Source: Actinoplanes sp. DH11
GTDB lineage: Bacteria > Actinomycetota > Actinomycetes > Mycobacteriales > Micromonosporaceae
NCBI RefSeq assembly: GCF_020873875.1
Contig: NZ_JAHWGU010000014.1
Coordinates: 171,099 to 235,098 of the forward strand
Direction: 5' to 3'
Length of the DNA: 64,000 nucleotides
Below, piece by piece: positions 53,871 to 62,736 of this stretch. Every line of letters starts with the position of its first letter. Positions within the stretch are counted from its first letter, which is position 1. Under the pieces are notes generated by a model that was given only the letters and a program-made list of their open reading frames with translations, did no database searches and was not told the origin of the DNA. The position numbers and the translations under genes were made by a program.

Positions 53871-54960
53871 AATCCTCAAGATCGGCGCGATCGTCCTGCT
53901 CGCGGTGGCGGTCCTCGCCTTCCCCGGCGTCGCGCCGAACCCGTACATCCTCTCGGCCGGCGTGCTGGTGCTGAACTACGCGGTGCTCTCCACCTCGTGG
54001 AACTTCGTCGGCGGCTTCACCGGGTACATCTCGCTGGGGCACGGCGCGCTGGCCGGGCTCGGCGCGTACGGCACCGGCCTGCTGGTGGCGAAGGGCGGAC
54101 TGCCGCCCTTCCTCGCCCTCTTCCTGAGTGCCGCGATCGTCGCGGCCCTCGCGGTCCCGATCGGCTTCGCCGCCCTGCGGGTCCGGGGTGCGTCGTTCGT
54201 GATCGTGTCGATCTCCCTGGTGCTGATCCTGCTGCTGGTCTTCCAGAGCTGGGCCTCGGTCACCGGCGGTTCCCGCGGCCTGGTCGTGCCCCGCCCGTTC
54301 GACCTCAGCCGGCCCGAGCACCACCGGGTCTTCTACTACCTGTTCGCGGCCCTGCTCGCCGCGGCGCTGGTGGCCTGGTGGCTGATCGACAGATCCCGGT
54401 TCGGGCTGGGCCTCAAGTCGATCCGCGAGGACGAGGACAAGGCCGAGGCCCTGGGTACCGCGACGTTCACGTACAAGTTGATCGTCTTCGTGGTGTCGGC
54501 GGCGTTCACCGCGCTGGCCGGCGGCATGTACGCGCTCTGGTTCGGCGACCTCGACCCGGTCTTCCAGTTCTCCATCCTCACCGGTTCCTACCTGGTGCTG
54601 ATGGCGCTGCTGGGCGGCGTGCGCCAGCTGTTCGGCCCGGTCGCCGGCGCGATCATCGTGGGCGTCGCGCTGGAGTACTTCAAGGTCGAGTACGGCGACA
54701 CCCCGCTGCACCTGGTGGCGACCGGCCTGCTGCTGGCGCTGGTGGTGCTCTTCATGCCGGACGGCATCCTGCCGGCGGTCGGCGACCTGCTGAAACGGTT
54801 CGACCGGTCGCAACGGTCGTCGATCCGCGAGGTCAGTGCGGCGGAGCTCCGCGAGCAGCGGCTCAAGGAACAGGCCGGAACGGAGACCGGCGGCAAGGGT
54901 ACGGGCGACGACGGCACCGGCCGGACCGCGATGACCGAGGCGGGAGGCACGACCCGATGA
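53854..54960 (+). CDS. livM: branched-chain amino acid-type ABC permease (LivM)
   Basis: 368 aa second permease, about nine helices. Signatures: GFTGYISLGHGALAGLGAYG and GLGLKSIREDEDKAEALGTA. Starts at TTG 53854 with GGAGG 6 nt upstream, inside the end of livH. A polar Glu/Gly/Thr-rich tail of about 50 residues extends past the last helix. Overlaps livG by 4 nt. Confidence 0.92.
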   Translation: MPNVSRILKIGAIVLLAVAVLAFPGVAPNPYILSAGVLVLNYAVLSTSWNFVGGFTGYISLGHGALAGLGAYGTGLLVAKGGLPPFLALFLSAAIVAALAVPIGFAALRVRGASFVIVSISLVLILLLVFQSWASVTGGSRGLVVPRPFDLSRPEHHRVFYYLFAALLAAALVAWWLIDRSRFGLGLKSIREDEDKAEALGTATFTYKLIVFVVSAAFTALAGGMYALWFGDLDPVFQFSILTGSYLVLMALLGGVRQLFGPVAGAIIVGVALEYFKVEYGDTPLHLVATGLLLALVVLFMPDGILPAVGDLLKRFDRSQRSSIREVSAAELREQRLKEQAGTETGGKGTGDDGTGRTAMTEAGGTTR

Positions 54961-55691
54961 CCGGAACCCTGGCAACCACCGGCCTGCGCAAGGCCTTCGG
55001 CGGGGTGACCGCCCTCGACGGCGCCACGGTGAACTTCCAGCCCGGCAAGGTGAACGCGCTGATCGGGCCGAACGGGTCCGGCAAGACGACGTACTTCAAC
55101 TGCGTCACCGGCATGATCAAACCGGACAGTGGCACGGTCACCTACGCGGGCCGGGACATCACCGGCAAGGCACCGCACTCGATCGCACGGCACGGCCTGG
55201 GCCGGACGTTCCAGCTGTGCCGGACGTTCCCGCGCATGACGGCCCTGGAGAACGTGCTGGCCGCCGTACCCCCGGGTGGTCTGCTCGGTGGGCTGCGCGG
55301 CGCCAAGCGCCGCAGTGAGATCGAGCGGGCGATGGGCTGGCTCACCCGGCTCGGCATCGAGCACCTGGCCGGCAACGAGGCCCGGGACATGTCGTGGGGC
55401 CAGCAGAAACTGCTCGAACTGGCCGGGGTGCTGATGTCCGAACCGGACACGGTGCTGCTCGACGAGCCCGCCGGCGGGGTCAACCCGGCCCTGCTCGACC
55501 GGATCGGGCTGCTGGTCCGCGAGCTGAACGCGGAAGGCCGGACCTTCGTGATCGTCGAGCACAACATGGACCTGGTCATGAGCATCAGCGACCACATCGT
55601 GGTCTTCGACCGCGGCCGTCCGATCGCCGAGGGGCCGCCGTCCGTGATCCGCACCGACGAGAAAGTGCTGGGGGCCTACCTTGGCGTCTGA
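54957..55691 (+). CDS. livG: ABC transporter ATPase (LivG)
   Basis: 244 aa ATPase. Walker A LIGPNGSGKTTYFN, Walker B TVLLDEPAGGVNP, H-loop FVIVEHNMDLVM. The ABC signature reads MSWGQQKLLELA, a variant of the LSYGQQ form usual in LivG. ATG at 54957 overlaps livM (ATGA); its end overlaps livF by 11 bp. Confidence 0.93.
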   Translation: MTGTLATTGLRKAFGGVTALDGATVNFQPGKVNALIGPNGSGKTTYFNCVTGMIKPDSGTVTYAGRDITGKAPHSIARHGLGRTFQLCRTFPRMTALENVLAAVPPGGLLGGLRGAKRRSEIERAMGWLTRLGIEHLAGNEARDMSWGQQKLLELAGVLMSEPDTVLLDEPAGGVNPALLDRIGLLVRELNAEGRTFVIVEHNMDLVMSISDHIVVFDRGRPIAEGPPSVIRTDEKVLGAYLGV

Positions 55692-56430
55692 ACTCGAACT
55701 CACCGACATCGTCGCCGGTTACGGCCGGGCGGCGCCCGTCCTGCGCGGCTTCAGCGTCGAGGTGCCGGCCGGGAAGATCGTCTGCCTGGTCGGGCCGAAC
55801 GGCGCCGGCAAGTCCACCGTGCTCAAGGTGGCCGGCGGGCTGCTCAAGCCGCGCGACGGGAAGGTGCTCGTCGGCGGCGCGGACGTCACCGGCCGCGGAC
55901 CGCAGGCGATGCTGAAGGCCGGCGTGTCCCTGGTGCTGCAGGGCCACAGCGTGTTCCGCGAGATGACCGTCGAGGAGAATGTGCTGCTCGGCGCGTACAC
56001 CATGAAGGACAAGGCGAAGATCGCCCAGCGGGTGTCCTTCGTCAAGGAGGTCTTCCCGGTGGTCGCCGACCGCTGGGGATCGCTCGCCGGTCTGCTCTCC
56101 GGCGGGCAGCAGAAACAGGTGGAGTTCGCCCGGTCGCTGATGGTGGACCCGAAGGTCGTCCTGCTGGACGAGCCGTCGATGGGTCTCGACCCGAAAGCGA
56201 CCGGCACGGTGTTCGAACAGGTCGTGCGGATGCGCGATGCCGGCACGGCGGTGCTGCTCGTCGAGCAGAACGCCCGCCGCGCGCTGGAGACCGCCGACCT
56301 CGGGTGCGTGCTCGACCTCGGGCGCGTACACATCTCCGGGCCTGCTCAGCAGCTCCTTGCCGACCCACAGCTCGGGGAGCTCTATCTCGGCGGCCGTCCC
56401 GCCGAGCCACCGGTACAGCCGAAGATCTGA
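55681..56430 (+). CDS. livF: ABC transporter ATPase (LivF)
   Basis: 249 aa second ATPase. Walker A LVGPNGAGKSTVLKV, signature LLSGGQQKQVEFAR, Walker B VVLLDEPSMGLDP, H-loop VLLVEQNARRALE. TTG start at 55681 inside livG. Pairs with LivG as a heterodimer beneath LivHM. Followed after 10 bp by the LamG-like gene, so the operon continues into secreted proteins. Confidence 0.93.
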   Translation: MASELELTDIVAGYGRAAPVLRGFSVEVPAGKIVCLVGPNGAGKSTVLKVAGGLLKPRDGKVLVGGADVTGRGPQAMLKAGVSLVLQGHSVFREMTVEENVLLGAYTMKDKAKIAQRVSFVKEVFPVVADRWGSLAGLLSGGQQKQVEFARSLMVDPKVVLLDEPSMGLDPKATGTVFEQVVRMRDAGTAVLLVEQNARRALETADLGCVLDLGRVHISGPAQQLLADPQLGELYLGGRPAEPPVQPKI

Positions 56431-56440
56431 AAGGTCGTCC

Positions 56441-57388
56441 ATGAGGCGAACCCTCGGAATCATCGTCGCCGCTCTTGTCGTAGCGGCCGGCGCCACCGGA
56501 ACACCTGTCAACGCGGGCGATACCGGCCCACGTGACGTCCATCCCTCCCTTCGCTCCGACCTCATCGCGTTCTACGACTTCGATCACCCGATGCCCGACG
56601 ACCCGGCCCTCGAACGGGACCAGGGCCGGTCCTCCACGGAGATCGAGCTGATCAACGGCGGCGCCGCCCAGCGGGTCGCCGAGAACGCGTACCCCGGCAG
56701 CCGCCGGGCCCTGCAGACCCGCCAGGTCGATCCGGTCGCCACCGGCAACGACGACTGGAAGGCCGGCGTCTACTCGCCGACCGGCGTTCGCACGCTGCGC
56801 GCCTTCAACGCCGTGAGCGGCACCACGGTGATGGGCTGGTTCAAGCGCTCGATGGACGGCCCCGCCCCGAACACGGTCACCCCCGCGCCGGACGACCGGT
56901 TCAACGCGATCGGCCTGGCCGGCGTGCTGACCGGCGACTCCGACGGGCACGGTGTCCGTGCGCTGCTCGAACTGATCGACGTGCAGGGCACGCTGCGCCT
57001 GGTGGCGCTCGGCCGGCGTCTCGACGGCGGCGCGTCGCAGACCTTCGCCGCGAGTGCCGACTGGACCACCCTGCTGCCGAAGGACACGTGGGTGCACCTC
57101 GCCGCCACGTTCGACTTCAACGCCGGGACGATGGCGCTCTACCGCAACGGCGTGCCGATCGACGGCTTCTACACCGTTACCGGCGACCCGTGGCAGGTGG
57201 CCGGGCCGGGCCCGCACGTCACCACCGCCACCGACCCGCGTGGCATCAAGATCGGCGGGAGCTTCCCGCAGAACAACGTCGAGCGCAACCCGTGCGACTG
57301 CCGGATGGACGCGCTCATGTTCCTGGACCGGTCGTTGCCGGCCCGGGACGTCGCGCGCCAGTACCGCTACATGAACAGCCGGGGGTAA
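56441..57388 (+). CDS. secreted LamG/concanavalin-like domain protein
   Basis: 315 aa. Signal peptide (RTLGIIVAALVVAAGATGTP), then one concanavalin A-like (LamG) jelly roll: LIAFYDFDHP at the start, VMGWFKRSM, WVHLAATFDFNAGTMALYRN and the closing KIGGSFPQNNVERNPCDCRM / DALMFLDRSL. Such domains bind sugars or act as accessory modules. Ten bp after livF and 3 bp before the dehydrogenase-like gene, on the same transcript. Ligand unknown. Confidence 0.85.
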   Translation: MRRTLGIIVAALVVAAGATGTPVNAGDTGPRDVHPSLRSDLIAFYDFDHPMPDDPALERDQGRSSTEIELINGGAAQRVAENAYPGSRRALQTRQVDPVATGNDDWKAGVYSPTGVRTLRAFNAVSGTTVMGWFKRSMDGPAPNTVTPAPDDRFNAIGLAGVLTGDSDGHGVRALLELIDVQGTLRLVALGRRLDGGASQTFAASADWTTLLPKDTWVHLAATFDFNAGTMALYRNGVPIDGFYTVTGDPWQVAGPGPHVTTATDPRGIKIGGSFPQNNVERNPCDCRMDALMFLDRSLPARDVARQYRYMNSRG

Positions 57389-57391
57389 CTC

Positions 57392-59461
57392 ATGCGACGT
57401 TTCATCCTACCCATTCTGTTACTACTGTCCACATTGGTGGCTTTCCCGGGCCGGGCGATGGCGGCCGAGGCGATCGACGACCCGATCCCGAACGAACCGG
57501 TGTCGTCCCGGATCGGCCTGGTCCTCTCCGAGTACGCCCAGTTCCCGCAGTCCTTCACCAACCCGCCGCTCACCGACCAGCGGCTCAACCGGATCGCCCG
57601 GATCAACACCATCCTGGAACTGCCGGACGGCTCCGGGCGCCGCGCGGTGCCCGACCTCAACGGCAACCTCTACCTGGTGAAGAACGGCGTGCCGCACGTC
57701 TACCTGGACATCGCCGCCACCTTCGCGCCGCAGTTCTTCTCCGGCCGCGGCCTCGGCCAGGGCTTCGGGTACGTGACATTCCACCCGAACTTCAAGCGGA
57801 ACGGCCTGTTCTACACGATCCACACCGAGCAGGCGACGCTCACCACGGCGGTGCCCGACTACGAGCAGTCCGGCACCACGCTCTTCCACGGTGTGATCAA
57901 CGAGTGGAAGGCCACCGACCCGGCCGCCGACACCTTCGCCGGCACCCGCCGGGAAGTGCTGCGGATCGGCTTCGCCGGCCAGATCCACGGCATCCAGGAG
58001 ATCAACTTCAACCCGACGGCGCGCAAGGGCACGGCCGAGTACGGCAAGCTATACCTCGCGGTCGGTGACGGCGGCATCGGCGTGCGCACCACCGACCCGC
58101 AGAACCTCGCCATCCCGCACGGCAAGCTGCTGCGGATCGACCCGAGCGGCACCAACTCCGCCAACGGCAAGTACGGCATCCCTGCCGACAACCCGTTCGT
58201 CGGGCAGGCCGGCGCGATCGGCGAGATCTGGTCGTACGGCTACCGCGACCCGCACCGGTTCAGCTGGGACCCGGCCACCGGGCGGATGTACCTCGGTCAC
58301 ATCGGTGAGAAGACGATCGAGGCGATCTACGAGGTGCGCCGCGGCGACAACATGGGCTGGAGCGAGCGCGAGGGCGCGTTCGTCTTCGACCGCAACGCCA
58401 CGAACGTCTGCGACCGGCTCTACCCGCTGCCCGCCGACGACGCGCAGTACAACTACGTCTACCCGGTCGCCGCGTACGACCACAACCCGGCGCCCGGCTG
58501 GAACTGCACCTCCGACGTCGGCGTCGCCGTAGCCGGTGGCTTCGTCTACCGGGGCACCGCCCTCCCGGCGCTGCGCGGCAAGTACGTCTTCGGTGACCTG
58601 GTCGCCGGCACGGTGTTCTACACCGAGGTCAGCCAGATGCGCCGCGGCGGCCCGCCGGCCACCATCCACCGGCTGCAGCTGTTCGACTCGGCCAACAACC
58701 CGGTCCGCATGCAGCAGCTCTCCGGCCCCGGCGCACCCGGCGACCCGAACCGGGTCGACCTGCGCTTCGGCACCGACGCCCGGGGCGAGCTCTACGTGCT
58801 GGCCAAGGCCAACGGCAAGATCTGGAAGGTGACCGGGACCCGGACCTTCGCGTCCGGCTCGGTCGGGCACACCCGGGTCAGCGGTACGGCCGTCGCCGCC
58901 AACTGGGCGCCGGTCACCCCGTCGAAGTGGCAGTTCGCCAACGGCCAGATCATCCTGGCCGAGGCCGGCACCGACCCTGGCGCGCCGCGGCGGCCCTTCG
59001 AGTACGCGGTGCTGACCAAGGGCCCGGCGTTCTCCAAGGTGGAGATCACCGCCGACGTCCGGCTGGACACACCGGTCGACGTCTCCAACCGGGACGTAGT
59101 GATCATTTTCGGCTATCAGTCGCCGACGCAGTTCTACTACGCCCATCTGAGCCAGGACAACACGATCCTGCCCCACAACGGCATCTTCAAGGTCAACAAC
59201 GCTGACCGGGAGCGGATCGACTACCAGTGGAACGGCCGGTCCCGGGGCGCCAACCCGGCGATCACCGACACCGACTGGCACGACGTGAAGGTCCGGCACC
59301 TGCCGGACACCGGCGAGATCGCCGTCTACGTCGACGGCAACAAGGACCCGATCATGACGGCCGGCGACACGACGTTCGCCTCCGGCCGGGTCGGTTTCGG
59401 ATCGTTCGACAACATCGGTCGCGCCCGCGACTTCAAGGTCACCGGAACGCCGGCGCCCTGA
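57392..59461 (+). CDS. secreted PQQ-dependent sugar dehydrogenase-like propeller with C-terminal jelly-roll domain
   Basis: 689 aa. Signal peptide (FILPILLLLSTLVAFPG, then a likely AMA cleavage site). Residues about 50-475 form a six-bladed propeller of the soluble glucose/aldose dehydrogenase (GSDH/HHIP) family: LGQGFGYVTFHPNF, QEINFNPTAR, GYRDPHRFSWDPATGRMYLG, GDNMGWSEREGAFVF. Residues about 485-689 are a LamG/DUF1080-like jelly roll (VEITADVRLDT; YVDGNKDPIMTAGDTTF). The usual RNP cofactor-region motif reads RDPH here. Oxidation of a sugar outside the cell is inferred by family. Last gene of the ABC operon. Confidence 0.85.
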   Translation: MRRFILPILLLLSTLVAFPGRAMAAEAIDDPIPNEPVSSRIGLVLSEYAQFPQSFTNPPLTDQRLNRIARINTILELPDGSGRRAVPDLNGNLYLVKNGVPHVYLDIAATFAPQFFSGRGLGQGFGYVTFHPNFKRNGLFYTIHTEQATLTTAVPDYEQSGTTLFHGVINEWKATDPAADTFAGTRREVLRIGFAGQIHGIQEINFNPTARKGTAEYGKLYLAVGDGGIGVRTTDPQNLAIPHGKLLRIDPSGTNSANGKYGIPADNPFVGQAGAIGEIWSYGYRDPHRFSWDPATGRMYLGHIGEKTIEAIYEVRRGDNMGWSEREGAFVFDRNATNVCDRLYPLPADDAQYNYVYPVAAYDHNPAPGWNCTSDVGVAVAGGFVYRGTALPALRGKYVFGDLVAGTVFYTEVSQMRRGGPPATIHRLQLFDSANNPVRMQQLSGPGAPGDPNRVDLRFGTDARGELYVLAKANGKIWKVTGTRTFASGSVGHTRVSGTAVAANWAPVTPSKWQFANGQIILAEAGTDPGAPRRPFEYAVLTKGPAFSKVEITADVRLDTPVDVSNRDVVIIFGYQSPTQFYYAHLSQDNTILPHNGIFKVNNADRERIDYQWNGRSRGANPAITDTDWHDVKVRHLPDTGEIAVYVDGNKDPIMTAGDTTFASGRVGFGSFDNIGRARDFKVTGTPAP

Positions 59462-59479
59462 GGTTCGCTGTCGACACAA

Positions 59480-59511
59480 CCGTGGCCGGGTGGAACCTCA
59501 CCCGGCCACGG
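59480..59511 (+). terminator. terminator-like hairpin after the ABC operon
   Basis: CCGTGGCCGGGTG / CACCCGGCCACGG, a perfect 13-bp stem with a GAACCT loop, 19 bp after the stop at 59461. No T-run, as is frequent in high-GC actinomycetes. Confidence 0.75.
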
Positions 59512-59541
59512 CCGTGCTCGCCCCGGCGTGCCGGGCGCGGC

Positions 59542-60213
59542 TCAGCCCGCCACCGCCGCGCGGAACGCCTCCACCGCCCGGCCCGTCACCGCCCTGCCGT
59601 GACCGAAGACCGCGACCTCGAACTCCCGCTCGGCCAGCCGCGCCAGACTCGCCGCGGCCTGCGCCGGGTCGGCCGTGACCGGCCGCGGCGGACCGCTCAC
59701 CCGGCCCCGCCGGCTCGCCGCCGCGTCACCGGCGAAAAGCACGCCGCCGGCGCGGTCCAGCAGGAACGACAGGTGCCCGCGGGTGTGCCCGGGCGTGTGC
59801 AGCGCGGTGAAACCGGGCACCGGCTCACCGCCGTCCGGCACCAGCTGGTCCAGCTTCGTCGGCTCCACGGTGCCGATCATCCGGCTGACCAGCCTGCCGA
59901 GTGCCCCCGCCGGCGCCGCCGCCGGGAACGCGCCGGTGATGTGCGGCGCGTCGGCCGCGTGCGCCACCAGCCGGGCCCCGCTGCGCCGCTTCACCTCGGC
60001 CAGGCTGCCGACATGATCCGGGTGGTGGTGGGTGACCAGCACCGTCCGGACCTCCCCCAGACTGCGCCGCACCCCGCGCAGCGCCCGCTCGATCACCGGC
60101 GCCCGGCCGGGCAGCCCGGTGTCCACCAGGACCAGCCCGTCGTCGGTCACGACCAGGTGCACGTTGACATATCCCAGGCGGAGCTCGAAGACCCCGTCCA
60201 CCACTTCCCGCAC
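59542..60213 (-). CDS. metallo-beta-lactamase-fold hydrolase
   Basis: 223 aa. Zinc ligands THHHPDHVGSL, HTPGHTRGHLSF and LFAGDAAASRRG, plus a final VFGHGRAV. Belongs to the broad lactonase/glyoxalase-II-like group and cannot be given a substrate. GTG start at 60213. Convergent with the ABC operon. It is distinct in sequence from the metallo-hydrolase near hisS. Confidence 0.88.
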   Translation of the reverse strand: MREVVDGVFELRLGYVNVHLVVTDDGLVLVDTGLPGRAPVIERALRGVRRSLGEVRTVLVTHHHPDHVGSLAEVKRRSGARLVAHAADAPHITGAFPAAAPAGALGRLVSRMIGTVEPTKLDQLVPDGGEPVPGFTALHTPGHTRGHLSFLLDRAGGVLFAGDAAASRRGRVSGPPRPVTADPAQAAASLARLAEREFEVAVFGHGRAVTGRAVEAFRAAVAG

Positions 60214-60320
60214 CCGGCGATTGTGTCAGCCCGCCGGGACCGCCCAGGCCGGCGGGGCGAGGCTGCCACGTCCTGCCGCTCGTGGCAGCCGGCCCCACCG
60301 GCAGCGCTGCTCCGGGGTGG

Positions 60321-60824
60321 TCAGCCGGCGAGGATCTTGGCCAGATCGTCCCGGAACGAGCGCTCACTCTCGGTCACCGACTCGGCGCCGAGGCCGAGCA
60401 GGCCACCGGTGGACGCGGCACCCACCACCTCGTCGGCGATCTCGACGAGCCAGTGCTTGTAGGTCTCCGCGTCGGCGTCGGACGCCTTCGCGGCGAGCAG
60501 CGTGGCCGCTTCGGCCGCGCGGGTCAGCACGTCGGCGGCGTACCCCACCGGGTCGCTCGGCTCGATCACCGGCGGCTCCTCGCCCAGCTCGGGGTCGCCT
60601 GCCTCGCCGACCGCGGCGGACGCGGCGGCGGCGACCAGCGGGCTGGCCGAGGCACGGGCGTCGGAGATGCGGTCCAGGCCGGCCGCCACCTCGGCCCGGG
60701 TCTTGCGGGCGCTGTCGGGGGTGGCGGCGCTCGCCGCGGTGAGCACCGACTGTGGCAGGCCGGCGAGCAGCCCCCATTCGGCGTCGGTGAAGCCCAGCTT
60801 GGCGTAGAGCGGTTCGTCCGTCAC
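60321..60824 (-). CDS. hypothetical acidic Ala-rich protein
   Basis: 167 aa from the GTG at 60824 (VTDEPLYAKLGFTDAEW), with GGAAAGGA upstream. Mostly helical, Ala/Glu-rich, with no signal peptide or membrane segment; FTDAEWGLLAGLPQSVLTAA is the most distinctive stretch. No family recognised, so cytoplasmic and of unknown function. The longer frame to 60884 has no ribosome site. Confidence 0.72.
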   Translation of the reverse strand: MTDEPLYAKLGFTDAEWGLLAGLPQSVLTAASAATPDSARKTRAEVAAGLDRISDARASASPLVAAAASAAVGEAGDPELGEEPPVIEPSDPVGYAADVLTRAAEAATLLAAKASDADAETYKHWLVEIADEVVGAASTGGLLGLGAESVTESERSFRDDLAKILAG

Positions 60825-60887
60825 GCGCGGTCCTTTCCTCGGGTCGACAGCATTCTTACCTACCCGCACCCGACCCCTTCCCAAGCA

Positions 60888-61292
60888 TCACCCGTGCGTG
60901 CGCGGCTCACCCCGGTACGTGCCGAAACTCCACAGGTTGCCCTCGGGGTCACGGGCGGCGAACTCGCGGGACCCGTAGTCGGTGCCGGCCGGCGCCCGGA
61001 CGATCTCGGCACCGGCTTTCGCGGCCCGCTCGTGCAGGGCGTCCACGTCATCGGTGACCGCGTACGCCCCGAACGTGCCGGGCGTCAGCTGCCACACCCC
61101 GCCCTCCCGCCCGGAACCCAGCATGATGCCGCCACCCAGCGGCCAGTCCAGTTGCGCGTGATCGACCTGGTCGCCGCTCCCGTGCACGACGTTCTCGGTG
61201 AAGCCGAAGGCGTCCACCAGGAAGCGGATCAGGGTACGGGCATCGGCCGCCCGCAGCGTGGGCCACACCTGTGGCGACGGAGTCTCAGTCAT
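60888..61292 (-). CDS. VOC-superfamily (glyoxalase/bleomycin-resistance-like) protein
   Basis: 134 aa with paired beta-alpha-beta modules: PTLRAADARTLIRFLVDAFG, DHAQLDWPLGGGIMLGS, TDDVDALHERAAKAGAEIVR and ARDPEGNLWSFGTYRG. Could be a small dioxygenase, isomerase or binding protein; metal-ligand positions are not decisive. ATG at 61292 (MTETPSPQVW) overlaps the AraC stop by 8 bp, so it is co-expressed with that gene. Confidence 0.85.
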   Translation of the reverse strand: MTETPSPQVWPTLRAADARTLIRFLVDAFGFTENVVHGSGDQVDHAQLDWPLGGGIMLGSGREGGVWQLTPGTFGAYAVTDDVDALHERAAKAGAEIVRAPAGTDYGSREFAARDPEGNLWSFGTYRGEPRTHG

Positions 61293-62121
61293 GAATCCCA
61301 TCGTCGCCGGGTAACGCCGGCAAGGCTTGGACGAAACCGAACTCGTCGGCCAGCCACCGGGTCGGTGAGCAGCCGGCGAACGCCTGGAAGTCGCGGACCA
61401 GGTGCGACTGGTCGGCGTACCCGTGCTCGGCCGCGACCCGGGCCAGCCGCATGCCGGGCCGCACCGCCCGCCGGGCCCGGTCGAAGCGGGCGACCCGGGC
61501 CGCCTCCTTCGGACGCAGGCCGAGTTCGGCGCGGAACCTGTCGGTGAGGTGCCGCGCGCTCCAGCCCACCTCACCGGCGAGCGCGGCGATCGGCACGTCG
61601 GCGAGGAGCAGCCGGCGGTACGCGTGGTTCACCCGGTCGCAGCCGGCCGCCCCGGTGAGCAGCGCACCCAGCATGGCGTCCAGCACCGCGAACCTGGCCG
61701 GCCAGCCGGACACCGCGGCGAGGCGTTCCCGGGTCTCACCGACGAACCGTTCGCCGAGGACCGCAGCCGCGTCCACGTCCCGATTGGCGAGCTCGGCGGC
61801 GGGCAGCCCCAGCAGAGCGCGGCAGCCGGCCGGATGCAACGCCACCTGCACCCCGGACTGCCGCCCGTCGTGGGTGATCAGCGCGGGCGCGAGGTGCAGG
61901 CCGCCGACCAGGGCGTCGAACGAGCCGGGCGCCTGCCGCGGGTCGGGGTGCGCGGCCACCACCAGCGGCTCGTCGATCGTGAAGATCAGCGTGAGGTACG
62001 GCGAGGGCAGCCCCCGGTGCCGTGCCGGCGGAACGCCCCGCTGCCGGTAACCCGAGTAGAGACCGGCGTAGGGGCGCAGCGACGGGGCCGGGCGGGCCTG
62101 CGCGTACTCGTCCAGCGCCAT
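61285..62121 (-). CDS. AraC-family transcriptional regulator
   Basis: 278 aa. N-terminal effector-like region (YLTLIFTIDEPLVVAAHPDP; VQVALHPAGCRALLGLPAAE) and a C-terminal pair of helix-turn-helix motifs (PIAALAGEVGWSARHLTDRF; LARVAAEHGYADQSHLVRDF). Upstream of and overlapping the VOC gene, which it probably controls. Effector unknown. Confidence 0.88.
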   Translation of the reverse strand: MALDEYAQARPAPSLRPYAGLYSGYRQRGVPPARHRGLPSPYLTLIFTIDEPLVVAAHPDPRQAPGSFDALVGGLHLAPALITHDGRQSGVQVALHPAGCRALLGLPAAELANRDVDAAAVLGERFVGETRERLAAVSGWPARFAVLDAMLGALLTGAAGCDRVNHAYRRLLLADVPIAALAGEVGWSARHLTDRFRAELGLRPKEAARVARFDRARRAVRPGMRLARVAAEHGYADQSHLVRDFQAFAGCSPTRWLADEFGFVQALPALPGDDGIHD

Positions 62122-62133
62122 CCCCGCATTGTC

Positions 62134-62736
62134 TCAGCACTCGTGCGGCATGTCGTGCACCCGGATCGCCGCGAGACCCTGGTTGACCTCGGTGCGCGTG
62201 GCAAGCTGCTGGAAACCGGGACCGATCTCCAGGTCGACGGTCTCGCCGGCCCGCGCCGGCACGAACACCTTCTCCGCCTGCCCGAGCAGCAGCACGTCGA
62301 CCATCAGCGCCTCGCCGATCCCCTGCGGGCCGTACCGGATCACCCCGACGGCCCGTCCCGGCAGCTCCGGTCCGGCGGTCAGCTCGACCCGGGCGTCGAC
62401 CGACCGGCCCCGCAGATCGGCCGCCACCTGCTCGGCCCGAGACGCGTCGGCCGGCCGGTCGATCACCCGCACAGGGACGGCAAAACTGTCCGGCAGAGTC
62501 AGGTCGACAGGTGCGGCGCAGCCCGTCGCCACCGGCAAGGCCGAGGGCTCCCGGCCGGCGAGCACCGTCCCGGTGGCTGCCGCGACGGCCACGAGCAGGG
62601 CAGATCCGGCGACGGCGGCGCGGTTGCGGAGGGTACGCCGGCGGCCGCGCGCCCGAATCTCGGCGGCCGGAGTGATCCGCACGTGCTGGAGGTCGTCCGC
62701 CAGCTCGGCGAGCGCATCACGAACGGTGCGGGGCAT
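62134..62736 (-). CDS. membrane protein with LytR_C-like extracytoplasmic domain, partner of the sigma factor
   Basis: 200 aa from the ATG at 62736 (MPRTVRDALAELADDL). A cytoplasmic helical part (about 1-45), one membrane helix (RAAVAGSALLVAVAAATGTV), then an outside domain of about 110 residues whose pattern (SRAEQVAADLRGRSVDARVE; GEALMVDVLLLGQA) resembles the LytR C-terminal domain. Overlaps the sigma-factor gene by 20 bp. The arrangement fits an anti-sigma-like partner, but the N-terminus shows no zinc anti-sigma motif, so that role is inference. Confidence 0.72.
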   Translation of the reverse strand: MPRTVRDALAELADDLQHVRITPAAEIRARGRRRTLRNRAAVAGSALLVAVAAATGTVLAGREPSALPVATGCAAPVDLTLPDSFAVPVRVIDRPADASRAEQVAADLRGRSVDARVELTAGPELPGRAVGVIRYGPQGIGEALMVDVLLLGQAEKVFVPARAGETVDLEIGPGFQQLATRTEVNQGLAAIRVHDMPHEC

